Assembly: GCA_963693085.1 (NCBI GenBank)
Contig: OY856411.1
Span: 118,643,767 to 118,707,766 of the forward strand
Length of the DNA stretch: 64,000 bases
Origin: Alisma plantago-aquatica
Lineage: Eukaryota > Streptophyta > Magnoliopsida > Alismatales > Alismataceae
Direction: 5' to 3'
The notes below the pieces were generated by a model. The model made no database searches and was not told the origin of the DNA. It saw only the letters and a list, made by a program, of their open reading frames with translations. Both the position numbers and the translations under genes were made by a program. Within the stretch, counting starts at the first letter, position 1. The number at the start of each line of letters is the position of its first letter. Shown here in pieces: positions 1 to 11,316 of the stretch.

Positions 1-1052
1 CTGGGGATGCTTTCCATAATTATCATGCATGCTTATGAATAAGAGATATTATTGTGGGCTTGAGCAAGTTATTTCTATATGTTGTGATACTCATATGGAC
101 TTTATAGATTGCAAGAAGTAAATAAACAAGCAAGTATTTAATTTGTGATCCATTCAGAAAATCCTCAAAAAACCACAGAAGTCAGTTAAGTCGAGTAGTC
201 ATAGGTGTAACAACATACCTATTTCAAAAATAACTTGATGTCCAAGCCAAAGGTAGCAAAAGCAACCAACCAAACAACTATCCTAAAAATACAACATAAC
301 ACCCAAGTATTACTATTTTTTCACAAACTCTCATTAAGACTGACTTGGGTTCCAAATTAGGGTTTTGGGGTTAACTTAGGTTTCATTAGGGTTTTGACCT
401 TCTAAACCCTGATTATCACTTTTAATGCTCCTAAACTTACAAACCCTAATTTTAACATTAGATGTATCCTTAATCTATAATTAAGTCAAAGATGTTCTTT
501 ATCCAAAAAACTAAACTTTATCCATCTAAATCATTTAGCAAGGCATGATCATTAAACATGAAACTAGGGTTTTTGTGCATTTTTTACATTAAATATTGTA
601 TCTTTATCATATTTGGAATAGGAAGCATTATCATTATCTTTTATTTTCATTGCTCTTGTTTTTCCGATCAAGTTTCAAGTATAACATCTGTTGATCCGAA
701 TTATGAATATTTCGTTATGATTTACACAAGATCTATTGAGTTTCAACCAATCCAGCAACACCCACTCAGTATGATCCATTTTATCCAATCTAACATGGGA
801 TCTGGCTCTAGCTAATGATTTATTTGATCATATCATCACTTATTCAATGTGGCTGGTCCCCTGTGGCACTAGAGAGAAAGACATCATTGCCCCTATGTTG
901 TGACTTGGATGGCCACGTAGGTTGGGGGCAGGTGAGTCAATTCCTATAGGGGATACTTCTTTCCCCTCCTTATGTGGACCCAACGCTACCATGGATTCAA
1001 ACTCGTAGTTGACTCCTAGCTAGAGGCCTTGGCAACTGCGGCTTATGTTTCT
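1..1052 (-). repeat. 3' LTR of the outer Ty3-like element, first surviving part
   Basis: This stretch aligns with 16105-16957 and then 36013-36220, the two sides of the other LTR around its insertion. About 630 bases of this LTR lie beyond the left edge of the window. Short AAACCCTAA-like motifs are scattered through it. The small ORF at 558-815 lies wholly inside the LTR, and its frame is not kept in the other LTR copy. Confidence 0.75.
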
Positions 1053-1301
1053 TGTGACACACCGATCACACCAAAGTGAGATTACTCAAAATAAAGCATA
1101 TAATTATCAACTAACAATCACATTACCACAAGATAGGATACATTAAAATGGATATCAAATAAACCTCTTAAGCGGAAAGATATACATCGGAGTTCACAAA
1201 TTGTGCCACCTATATCACATATCATCCCGCACAAGTATACACTTCACTGTAAAATGGTCATCATGCCACAACCTGAAACATGTTACAAGGATAACCTATC
1301 C

Positions 1302-1345
1302 ATATATATATATATTTATATATATATATATTTATATATATATAT
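1302..1345. repeat. TA-rich microsatellite
   Basis: Runs of (TA)n broken by TTTATA interruptions. It produces artificial Ile-Tyr repeats in overlapping reading frames. Confidence 0.95.
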
Positions 1346-1819
1346 GTACAACCATGGAATATTGCAAAAAAACCTTTTATCCATGTATAACATCTTTAAA
1401 ACACCCCCAAGGACCTAAGAGTACAGGGACGATACATAGGACTCCACTACAAGACACCCGTAGCATATCCAACATTAAACAATTACTAATCTCCTTGTTT
1501 CTCTTCCTCAATTGTTCAGTCTATGTCGTGTCATGCATGGCCACATAAAAGATGTAGAAACCCAGGGGGTGAGACCAACATCCCAGTGAGAGATATAACT
1601 CTTCGTCAAAAACTATTGTTAACACAGATAGATATATAGTAGGAAAGTAATACTATTAACTGGATGAGAAGATTTAGCTTAATGAAAAATTTAAATCTGA
1701 TAGCACATTTTATGCAGATTAAGAAGTTATAACTGATCAGTAGAACACCATATACTTTTTAGAAGGAATATAAAGAACATGTATAAAGATTACAACAAAG
1801 AAGTATAAGAAACAAGGCA

Positions 1820-2204
1820 AAGGGTCATCCAATGGGTTGTGGCGGGGAAACCCCTGATCATCAAAAAAGGGTAGAGAGGATATTCTATGGAGATGCTAAA
1901 GCTTACAGAGATCCCAATTTGGCTAAAGTTCCATAACCTTCTGCTGGATCTTTGGGGTGAGGAGATGTTCTCCTACATTGGCTCAGTCTTGGAAAAACTA
2001 TTTAGAACTAATAATCTCACCCTATTGTTCCAGTGCCTCAAATTTTCCAAGATGCAAGTCATTGTTCTCGTAGACTTCACTTTCCCCAAAGAATTAGTGA
2101 TCATAAGTAAGGATGGTTTGATAGATCTTATTGAATTTGAATACAAGTGGGAACCAAAATATTGTCTGTCGTGCAGTAAATTTTGTCATGATTCCTCTAT
2201 TTGA
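1820..2204 (+). pseudogene. LINE ORF1 remnant (DUF4283 / CCHC-type RNA-binding protein)
   Basis: The translation shows the hallmark end of the DUF4283 domain: a GKPLIIKK-type stretch near 1840, then MEMLKL and IPIWLKFHNL from 1887 on. A zinc-knuckle-like segment follows near 2145-2190 (YKWEPKYCLSCSKF). In intact elements this protein binds the LINE RNA and helps form the ribonucleoprotein. Here the N-terminal half is missing, a frame change separates 1820-1886 from 1887, and the frame closes just after the second cysteine of the knuckle, so the His and last Cys are not in frame. The nearest intact relatives would be ORF1 proteins of plant L1 elements. It is dead as a gene. Confidence 0.7.
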
Positions 2205-2629
2205 GATGAACCAAAGAAGGGAACAGAGTTTCAAAAGAAGAAGAAGGCTCAAGTTGTTTCTTCTTGGATTCCTGAATCTAAACATACTATGGTGGAGGTT
2301 AGTAGTGATATTGAAGAAATCTCATGTGTTACAGTTCTTGAGATTCTAGTTGTTAGTCAGAACTTATCACCAGCATATTCTCATTGGAATTCATCTTCTG
2401 TGATCAATAGGATGGTTGATTCCTCAAGGTCCTCCCCTACTAATGTTGATGGTTGGCAATAAGTTAAGAAGTCTAATGGTCCTTAAAGGTGATACAATAA
2501 AATCTCTTTGCCCAAACAATTATCACCTTTTCCAAACAAATTCTCTTTGCTTGATCAAGAAGCTACATATCCTAACATCGAACACGTGGGTGTGGTGAGG
2601 GACAAAACTCAGTTTTCTATTGGATAGAC

Positions 2630-5600
2630 TTTTCTCTGTTGTTGTGTGGAATGTGAGGGGAGTAGGTAACAAATCCTCTCACACTCATAAGGAGGTAGAG
2701 AGATTGGATCCTATTTTTTTATTGAATCTAGGATCAATATCAATAATGTCAGCTCTTTTGTGAAGGATTTCTGGACTGATGTTCAATGTATAAACAATTC
2801 TAAATTTTAGTCTTATACCAAAATTATCATTCTTTTAAGAAATGCTCGCATCAATATCTCTAAAATTCAGGCCTATAGGCAATATATACATTGTGATATT
2901 GAGTATGATAGTTACTCCCTTCATTTCATTGCAATCTATGGTTCAAACAATGATAATGTGAGAAAGAATCTTTAGAATGATATCATATTTCCATATAAAG
3001 CTCTATAAACAAGTATTGGTGCATAGTTGGGGATTATAATGCTATTTAACTCTCCTGTGAAAGACTAGGGAAGTCTCTTCCATCTAAATAGAGCATGGAA
3101 GATTTTAATGCTGCTCTTAACAACATTGACGACATTGAGTTGCCTATAAAAAAGCATTACTTCACTTGGGATAGTAAAAGTAAGAGTGGTGATAGCACCC
3201 TCTCCAAGGTTGATCGAGTCTTTTCCAATATTTAGTTTCTTAATATCTTTCCAAATGTTTGGGAAGAAGTGTTATCTAATATTGTTAGTGATTATAAGGC
3301 TATCTGTATTCATCTTGTATAAAAAAGGAAAATGTATTCTCCTTTTAGATTCATAGACTGTTGGACTTATCATAAAGGCTTTAGGTACATCATTAAAGAT
3401 GCTTGGGTGATAAATCATGTTGATCCCCCCATGTACAAACTCTATAGGAAATTACATTCTAGAATGATTTCTCTCATAAATTGTAACAAATAATTTGTTA
3501 GGAATTTTACTTTGCATGCAACTCAGTTATAAGCTCAAGCTCATGACATTCAAAAGGTTGTAGACTTAGACCCTGAGAATGTTTCTATTCAAGCTCAGGC
3601 TAACAAATTAAGAGTTGAAGTTGTTAAAGCAGCCAAGGATGAGGAAAGTTTTTGGAGACAAAAGTCTCAGGTCCAATGACTAAAGGCAGGTGATAGGAAT
3701 ACGAAATTTTTCTACACATCTTTGAAAACCAAAAGAATGAAGAATAGTATTCTTAATACAAAAATTCATGATGTTTTTTGCTCTAATCATATTGTCATTT
3801 CTAAGCATATTTCTTCATATATAAATCCACCTTTAACTCTACAAAGGTGACTAGTATTTCCTGGGATGATAAGTGGACTCTCCCTTATATCAATGTCTCT
3901 TAGTTTGACAGTTTGAGGAGATGGGTGACGAGGAGGGATTGATGAAGTCATTAAGCATATGAAGAATGAGAATACCCTGGGGCCTAATGGTTTACATGCA
4001 CATTTTCTAAGAATGTTGGGACATTTGTGGAGGATGATGTTGTTAAGGTTGTCCTCAATTTTTTTTAAAGCTCTAAGATGTAAGGGGAATGTAATTGTGC
4101 CTTCATCGTTCTTATTCCTAAAGTCAAGGAGGATGATTCAATCAAAGACTTCCATCCCATATCTCTTTGTAACATCATCTACAAGATTATTACCAAGATC
4201 TTGGTTGATAGGCTAAAATATATTTTACCTGACATCATCAATATGAATCAGAATGATTTTATTAAAGGTAGGAGAATAGGTGATGCAATCCTTCTAGATA
4301 ACGAGATTGTTAATTCTTTCAATAGGAGAGGATGTTCTAATGTATGATTTAAAGTTGAATTATCTAAGGCTTTTCACTCAGATAAGAAGAGACTACATTA
4401 TTATCCTGATGCAGAAAATGGGTTTCCCGACTACTAGTTGTCATTGATTGATATATGCTTTTCTTCAGCCTCCTTTCAATTTCTAATTAATGGGTCAGCT
4501 AAAAGGAGATTTTATGCTACAAATGGGGTTAGCAAGGGCGATCCCCTCTCTCCCTATCTCTTTGTTATTGCAATGTAGGGCCTAACTTCGATGATGGACT
4601 ACCATGTTGAGAAAAATTTATTGACTTCTCTTTGTCCTGCAAAGAACTCTACTTCCCCTGTCTCTCATATTATCTTTGTTGAAGACCTATTGCTTTTTGA
4701 TAAAGTTGATGATAGAAATATCACTTGTATCAACAATATTATTTCTAATTTTTGGTATCATGTCTAATCTTAAGCTCAATAACTTGAAAAGTAGCATATT
4801 CCTTAGCAAAAGTGTTAATAGTGATTTTCTGTGTAATGCAAACATACCTCAAGTTGAGCTGCATGTCAGATATCTCAAGCTGCCTCTCTTCACTGGTCAT
4901 GTATGCTCCCATTGTTGATAAAATCAAGCTCAAACTTGATTCTTGGAATTCAAGTTTCTTTCTATGGAAGGCAGACTTGAGTTAGCCATTTCCACTCTAT
5001 CTATGTACCACATCTTCTGGTCTGATGCCTTTCCCATTCCTAAGGCTATGACTAATGATATTGAGAAAATAATTAGAAGATTTATTTGGAGGGATACTAA
5101 AGATAAGAAGACCTTGCACTCTATAGCATGGGACACCATTTGCAAACCAAGAGAGGAAGGAGGTTTAGGCATCATGCCTATATCTGAATGGAGTCATGCT
5201 TGTTTTGTCAAAAAATTGTGGGATGTGGCAAACAACAACTCCTCCCTATGGGTGAAATGGATCCATGAAAAGTATATCAAAAACTCCTCCTTATGGGCCA
5301 TCAATTATAACAGTAGTGATTCCTAGCTTTGGGGTATGCTCCTTTCTAAAAGAAGGACTCTGATTGATATAGCTGACTTCAGTGTGGTGATGGAAATTCT
5401 TTTCTCTGGTGGTTGGATCCATGGTGCCTTAATAAAACTTCTCTCATATACAATATGGATAAGCAAATGATTCATAGATTGGGTCTGGGCAAGCACTACA
5501 AAGTATCATCTTGCATATAGAATGGCAGCTGGTACTTTCCTAATAAAAGAGGCTTGACCAAGGTTGTAAACTTTCTGAGTTCTATTCATGTTTCTAATCC

Positions 5601-6261
5601 TAAAGATAAGGATATGGTTATTATTAATGGCAAATCGAAGGCTCCTGATGGTCGCAACACGGGGCCCCTCACAAAGGGTCTCAGTTTTGAATCCCCCTGG
5701 TGGTGTTCTTCATAATTGTTTCTCCCGTAGTGCAACCGGCCTCTGCGTACTTAATGGGCTCTGTTCCTTATGGGATGGGACTGTGCTCCCCAGGTTGGGC
5801 TCGATGAAAGCCTTACGAGTCTCCTGGGTTACCAAAAAAAATTAGAGGCTCCTTGTAGGTTGGTTTGGAATCAGTTGAGACCTCATACTTCCTCTGTTTC
5901 ATGGAGTATGTGGATTTTAGACAATAAAATTCCCATGTGTATCAGCCTTTTCTTATTGAAATTGCTTCATAATAGACTTGTTACTTGTGACACTTTACAA
6001 CAGTTTGGGTTCTCCCTTACAACTAGATGCGAGCTTTGTAGAATGCCTTTTGAATATTCTATTCATATTCTTTTCCCTCACAACTTCTCTGGGGATCTTT
6101 GGACCTTATTTTTAGATAACAGCTCGTGTAGTGTGATCAAGCCTATGTCTAGGGCGTTTGATGATCTGTTGAAGATTAAGGGCAATGATAAGATTCTCTT
6201 ATGCTTCCTGTTATACATCATCTGGACTAAGAGGAATAATAGGGTCTTCCTAAATATTTGA
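2630..6261 (+). pseudogene. LINE ORF2 remnant (endonuclease, reverse transcriptase, zf-RVT)
   Basis: The endonuclease start is visible as VVVWNVRGVGN near 2640. RT motifs appear in shifting frames: a GPNGLHAHFLRM block at about 3977, the PISLCNIIYKIITKILVDRL block near 4150-4215, NDFIKGRRI near 4255, and the GVSKGDPLSPYLF block near 4528-4566. The catalytic box near 4674 reads FVEDLL where F/Y-ADD is expected, so the first aspartate is replaced. The best preserved run is 4943-5326, with GRLELAISTL, FPIPK and KPREEGGLGI. The zf-RVT-like end includes CELCRMPFEYSIHILFP near 6030. Multiple stops and frameshifts plus the SINE insertion make it non-functional. Intact ORF2 proteins nick DNA and reverse-transcribe LINE RNA. 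Confidence 0.8.
5647..5845 (+). mobile_element. SINE-like insertion with 8-bp target-site duplication
   Basis: A 199-bp segment interrupts the LINE ORF2 coding sequence. It is flanked by aggctcct at 5639-5646 and 5846-5853. Its start resembles a tRNA-like RNA polymerase III promoter: an A-box-like TGGTCGCAACACGG at 5649-5662 and a B-box-like GTTTTGAATCC at 5684-5694, about 33 bases apart. It ends in an A-run (5834-5841). Removing it and one duplication restores continuity of the LINE segment. It is more GC-rich than the host LINE. I do not recognise the SINE family. Confidence 0.75.
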
Positions 6262-8643
6262 AGGAGGTCCCTCTTATTTGGAATCAGACTATTTCTAATT
6301 CCATACCTTTATATAGATTGATAGTTCCTTGTACAATATTTTTTGTTCTTTTCCCTTTTTCTTCTTTTTCTTTCCCTGTACATACTTTTTCTATGGAATA
6401 CAAGAGGAGAGGAACACTGGGTTCACCAATAAAAAATATACTACACAACTATATTATGTCTTTTATTATACCCTGTGGAGATGAGGTGTACCACTCATAC
6501 TCTAAACTGACCACTGCTAAGTTGAAATCAATTTCAAACAAGATCTAGGAGTATTAGACTCCTATGATTTCACACACCCTCAGTTAGTCTGAGTCTTCTA
6601 CAATGACATATAGAGTCCAACTAAAAAACAACATAGTCCGCATTGGTGTATAGGCATGACACTAGTAAATAGGGTACAAAAACCATATCATCTGAGATAC
6701 AACCAGATCTGTCATCTATCAAATATATACCTAGTTATGATCACAACCATTCTCCTTTTAGGGCATCACCGCAGTCATCCTCCATAACCTATAATTGTGG
6801 ATGCAAGGATATACCCTCAACTTGCACCCCGCATATTCAACAATATGTGCTCTGAGTTTTCCTTAGGTATTACTCATTTCACCATCGAGCAAGTATTGAC
6901 ACTGAAGATGGATCTATGGCTCAGGGCAACTACATGATTAGGGTTTCACTTGATTAGTTATTGCCAATTGGGTATCTTTTAATGCATCAATTAAGTTACA
7001 ATGTATAAACCCTAAATAAATTCTACAAAGATAAGGGTAGATTACAACTCCAAAAGGTGTAAAACATATTAAGCATAAAGTTGATCACATCACTACATAA
7101 TACTGTCTCACTACCTTACACAAGGCTATCACCATTATCACATCACTGTGGGATAACCACCCCTCATCACATCATCGGAGGATATCACCTCACATCAGGC
7201 ACAAAGCCAACATTAATGTCATCAGACCATTCACATTGTTCATGTTCTTGCATGGAACATCATTAGCTCACCATGCCTCATCAAGGCTTATAGCCATCAC
7301 CCTATTTCACATAAGAGATACCATAGCAATCACTAGATATGATGTTCATTAAACATGCAACATTATGGTTATATAAGTAGGAGAGATAGAACACTTCAAT
7401 ATATGCTAATTATCCAAAAAAGTAAGCTTAATCACCATGTACTCAAACATTAGGGTTAGGGTTCTCTTATATAACTGATTAGGGTTTCCAAAAAATCGTT
7501 AACATCAACTCTAAATGTCCTTACTTCCCACATCCTTGGAACACCTAAGTCAACCATTATCATCACAAGCTATTCACACAACATAAACAAGTGTCTAAGA
7601 TCCACCATTGTCCAAAGAGGATGTTAGGTTACAAAACTATGCGATCAAAGAGAACATGTCTTCATGGTCAAAGACCATCACCAAAGCAAACAAATGCAGA
7701 TAAAACCATCACCCCTTTGACCGAAGGGATACAAAACACCTTAAATCGAAGAACAACAAACATCGCACCTAGGTTGAATAGGACAACAACACACTCAGAT
7801 CAAAGGGAAGACCAGGTCATGCAACCGTAGAGAACAAAAACAACCTCATCAACCAAAAAAATAAGGGGTCATCTATGCGACTTATCTAAGCAAACCATCT
7901 CATAGACCAACAACTATCATCAAACCTTTGAACACTTGGACCACACCATAAAGATCAACAAGGGAGAGAAAACCACTCATCAAAACATGATCAAAATAGG
8001 GGGGTTATCAACATAAAACTGAAACCTCAAAGAGTGTAGTACATCAAGGAAACCATCATCCAAAACCCTAGAATCCAATCACCAAAACATAGGGATAACC
8101 AAACCATGATCATGAGGGAAAACCAACGTTCCAAAATATCACATGCATCCAAAACCATCCATCACAAAAAGAGAGAAACTGAACCATGAACATGATGAGA
8201 AACCAACTTTGAATTGTGTTCATGTAAGAATTAACACTTCCACCACCCATTAAATCTCAGGTACAAGAATTAGGGTTTAAGAGAAAGAGATAATCTATGC
8301 AAGATCACTTAGAATCATAAAACCTAAAACAAGGTATCATCATCAAACATCTTATGGTCATGTTTTAGAGGTAAGATAAACTTTGCATGCAATATTAAGG
8401 TGCAAAAATAGTAGAGGAGAGAATTATATAACCCGCCTTGACATGAAGATCAACTCCAAAGGCCAAGAATCTCCAAGAGAGAGAAGAAACACCAAGCTTG
8501 GGTTAACTCCATGGCCAAGCAAGATCACCTCAAGAGAAGAATAAAAAACCATGATCAAAAGGTTCACTATGACGAGAGGGTATAAATCCTAGGCTGGGAA
8601 AGAAAGAAGAGAGAGAGGAGGTCTTTATCTCACATAGTTTCTA

Positions 8644-8714
8644 CCATGGAAAACCATGGATTCGACCTCTAGTAGAGAAAAGTTCATCAAAAATATTACC
8701 ATGGAGAACCATGG
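8644..8714. repeat. Paired CCATGG-N4-CCATGG motifs
   Basis: Two short palindromic pairs, at 8644-8659 and 8699-8714, have a 55-base period. Both lie inside the reverse LTR-like block, downstream of its minus-strand TATA-like site. Function unknown. Confidence 0.6.
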
Positions 8715-9704
8715 TTCAGCCAAGGAGAAGAAAAGAGAGGGTAGGGTTCAAGAAAACAAGATTAAGAGGGATAAACCACTTACCACGATCAAGGATCACC
8801 AAAGGATCAACAAAGGGAGATGCTCCAACCCAAGATCACCACATGCAAGGTTCAATTTCCTTGATCCAAGGTTGAGCTCCTTCTCTTCCAAGCAACAAAA
8901 GGGGAAAGAGTTATAAGGATGAGAGAGATAGAATGCAAAAGGATCATATGCAAGGAAGAAGGGAGGTATAAATACCCAAAGGTAAGAGAGAGGTTAAAGA
9001 AACTAAGTGTCCAACTAAACATGCCACTTGTCCATCATAGAACCTCCATGCAAGCACCAAACATGCACATGCAACTAGGATCACTAATACCAAAGTAGAA
9101 CAACAACATCACTTAGTCCAAAGGCCCTTCGGTTGAAGACGAACCAAGGTAATCCACTTCGGTCAAAGAAGAAATCCTAGCGACCATTTCCCCTAGAGTC
9201 CTTAGCGACCAAGGAGAGAGTTCAAGACCCTTCGTCTACAAGGAACATAGGGCACACATAAAACATCTTTGACCACTACAAAAAAAAATCAATGAAAGCC
9301 CATCGATCACTACATGCCAAGGAACCAACATCCACTAGGGCATCCATACATCCCATGCAAACCCTAACTCACACATGCATCATCACTTCCCTCCTAAACA
9401 AAAAAAGGTATAACAAAGCACCCTCAGGAACCACTCTCCTAAACAAGATGCCAAAACATAAGAGGTACATCAAAAATGTGACAAATTGCAAGATAAACCC
9501 TCAACATGGGTAATTTGCAATTAGGCCCAAAGTGAGCACACATATAGCATAACCTAGCTAAAACATCATGCAAGCTGGACCAAACTGAAAGCACAAGCAT
9601 GTCACATGTTATTAAAGCATCTCAAGAGATTAGATTAAGGTCTAAGCATCTTATTAGGAAAAAGCAAGAAATATCAAGCACTAAGCTAGGTCAGGGGTCT
9701 TACA

Positions 9705-11302
9705 TGTCCATTGTCTCCTCCTAGCTCTTTTGATCTCAACACACTATGGGAGAGAAGCAACAATGCCTAAAGGAGGTTGTTAGAGCCATATAAATAGATG
9801 TCTATCATGGGGCTTGGAGATAAGGGTTTACATGTTCTCAATGCTAGCTGATGGTTACGAAAGGACACTGGGGCCTTGAAGGAGGCGTCCCCACTAATGC
9901 GAAGCCCTATGGTGATGTGGAGCTCCTCCTTTGACAACCTGCTTTATGCAAAAGGTGGCAGTGATTGGGCATGATGCTATGAACCTCTATACTGCTCCCA
10001 GATCATCCAAGAGTTTTTGAGAGACCTTCATGGTGCTCCTTGCGAGGATAATCAGTGCTCCTTGCGAGGATAATTGGCCAAAGATGTCACCTATGGTTTG
10101 AACTAGGTTGTCACTACCGACAAGGGACATAGGATAGGACAATGAGTTTCTGGGTCCCTAAAAAAATTGGGTAGAGATTCATGCTTCTCTTGTCACACCA
10201 TAGCTCCCTCTACCTCATATAAGCATGAGTCGTAGAGGACCAGGGGATTCAACATATCCTAGAATCCCAGTTTAGAACAGATTTGGGTTCTTTTCATATA
10301 TGCCAAGATAATTTCTACTTTGTGGCTCGTTTGTATCATTTCCTTCTCTTGGACTTAATGGATGAAGAATCAGGTGAAGGGCAAAGAGGGAACTAGACAA
10401 AAGGGAAATTGTGAAATTATTACACCTTGTTTCTTTTTTAATTGCGAGTTAGGGGATGACAGATAAGTTGTCAATCCCAGATCCAGTAGTCAGGTGGGTG
10501 CATGACACATCAGTTAGGTTCTTCTAACTAGAGCAAAAGTTGGAAAAGTATTAATTAATTTCCAGGACTAGAAGTAAAGCATTTATTACAATTAGGCCCC
10601 TCTCACTTTAGGATTTTCTCTAGGCCTCTAGGTATATTATTTTTTTATGAAACTTGGAAGGAAACTCTTAAAATTTTTTCCAACCTATATTGAATTTTTG
10701 GGATTTAGAGTAAGTTAACTACATGATTCTTGCTCTTTTGGCAATTCCTTAAAATAATTACCTACACCACATAGAAAGTACTTTTCTCCCAAATTTTAAA
10801 GGGAAGTCTTAGTTAAGTGTATCTAAGTGTGGACGAGATTGGAGACCAAAATACAAAACCGAAAGAATCTTTTCTTTGTATCCAAGTCTCCCCTTTATAT
10901 CTTTTATTTAAGGTATCAAATTAATTCTTTTCTCTTCCCAAGTTATCCATATTTCTTATTTTGATAAATTTTCTCATTAAAAACAATGTGGAAACGAAAT
11001 CAATCCATTAATTGCCTTTGACACCACTTTTCAAGAAAATTCTACATGATCCTATATGTAGAATACTAATTATCCATTACTTTTGGTAATTTGTTTATTA
11101 TGATATTTTCTCTCTTTCTTTCCCCCATACCTTTTATTGTATTATGAAAATAGTAAAATACATGGAAAACATTACAAAAGAAGATATGCAAATTAAATCC
11201 ACACCTTTACAAAAATGCACATTAATTTTCTAAAATATCTTAATTATTCAAATATTTGCATTTCAAATATATAAATACATGTGAAAAACTAGGTTATAAC
11301 AT
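9705..11302 (-). repeat. 3' LTR of the outer Ty3-like element, second part
   Basis: From about 9840 this aligns with 36230-37637, including the shared terminal ggttataaca. The first 130 bases (9705-9836) have no counterpart in the sister LTR. The sequence is the U3-to-R side of the LTR read on the minus strand. Confidence 0.75.
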
Positions 11303-11316
11303 CCTTTCCATATTGT
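11303..11316 (-). other. Polypurine tract of the outer element
   Basis: On the minus strand the run CAATATGGAAAGGA directly abuts the LTR start TGTTATAACC. This is where plus-strand DNA synthesis primes. It is weaker in purines than the tract of the inner Ty3 element, consistent with decay. Confidence 0.6.

Larger units (their letters stand above)
1757..6436 (+). mobile_element. Non-LTR retrotransposon (plant L1-like LINE), degenerate
   Basis: The order is the C-terminal part of ORF1 (about 1820-2200), then ORF2 endonuclease (from 2637), reverse transcriptase (about 3950-4720), post-RT region (4943-5326) and zf-RVT-like C-terminus (about 5860-6261). The 3' end is a short A-run at 6431-6436. 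A weak 7-base candidate target duplication, atatact, is seen at 1750-1756 and 6436-6442, so the 5' boundary is uncertain and the copy appears 5'-truncated. Frameshifts and stops are frequent, so it cannot encode a working ORF2 protein. It lies in the reverse LTR-like block and itself carries a SINE-like insertion. Confidence 0.8.
1053..9704 (-). mobile_element. Reverse-oriented LTR-like block, possible solo LTR (about 4 kb without its LINE)
   Basis: This block interrupts the outer LTR. On the minus strand it starts TGTAAGACCCC at 9704 and ends GTGTGTCACA at 1053, the TG...CA ends expected of a Ty3-type LTR. A TATA-like site on the minus strand lies at 8965-8976. No second copy, primer site or polypurine tract was found, so a solo LTR is the simplest reading. 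I could not find a matching target-site duplication, and 9705-9836 next to it is absent from the sister outer LTR, so a junction may have been rearranged. The small ORFs at 7081-7266, 7591-7830, 8656-8916 and 9292-9513 look fortuitous. Confidence 0.5.

Noticed and set aside
345..465. Clusters of TTAGGG and AAACCCTAA-like motifs suggesting telomeric repeats (also 16460-16560 and 18600-19070).
   Set aside because: The motifs are scattered and never tandem. They recur at matching LTR positions.
1201..1548. A 115-codon frame with an Ile-Tyr run.
   Set aside because: The run is a TA microsatellite, and the frame lies in an LTR-like block.
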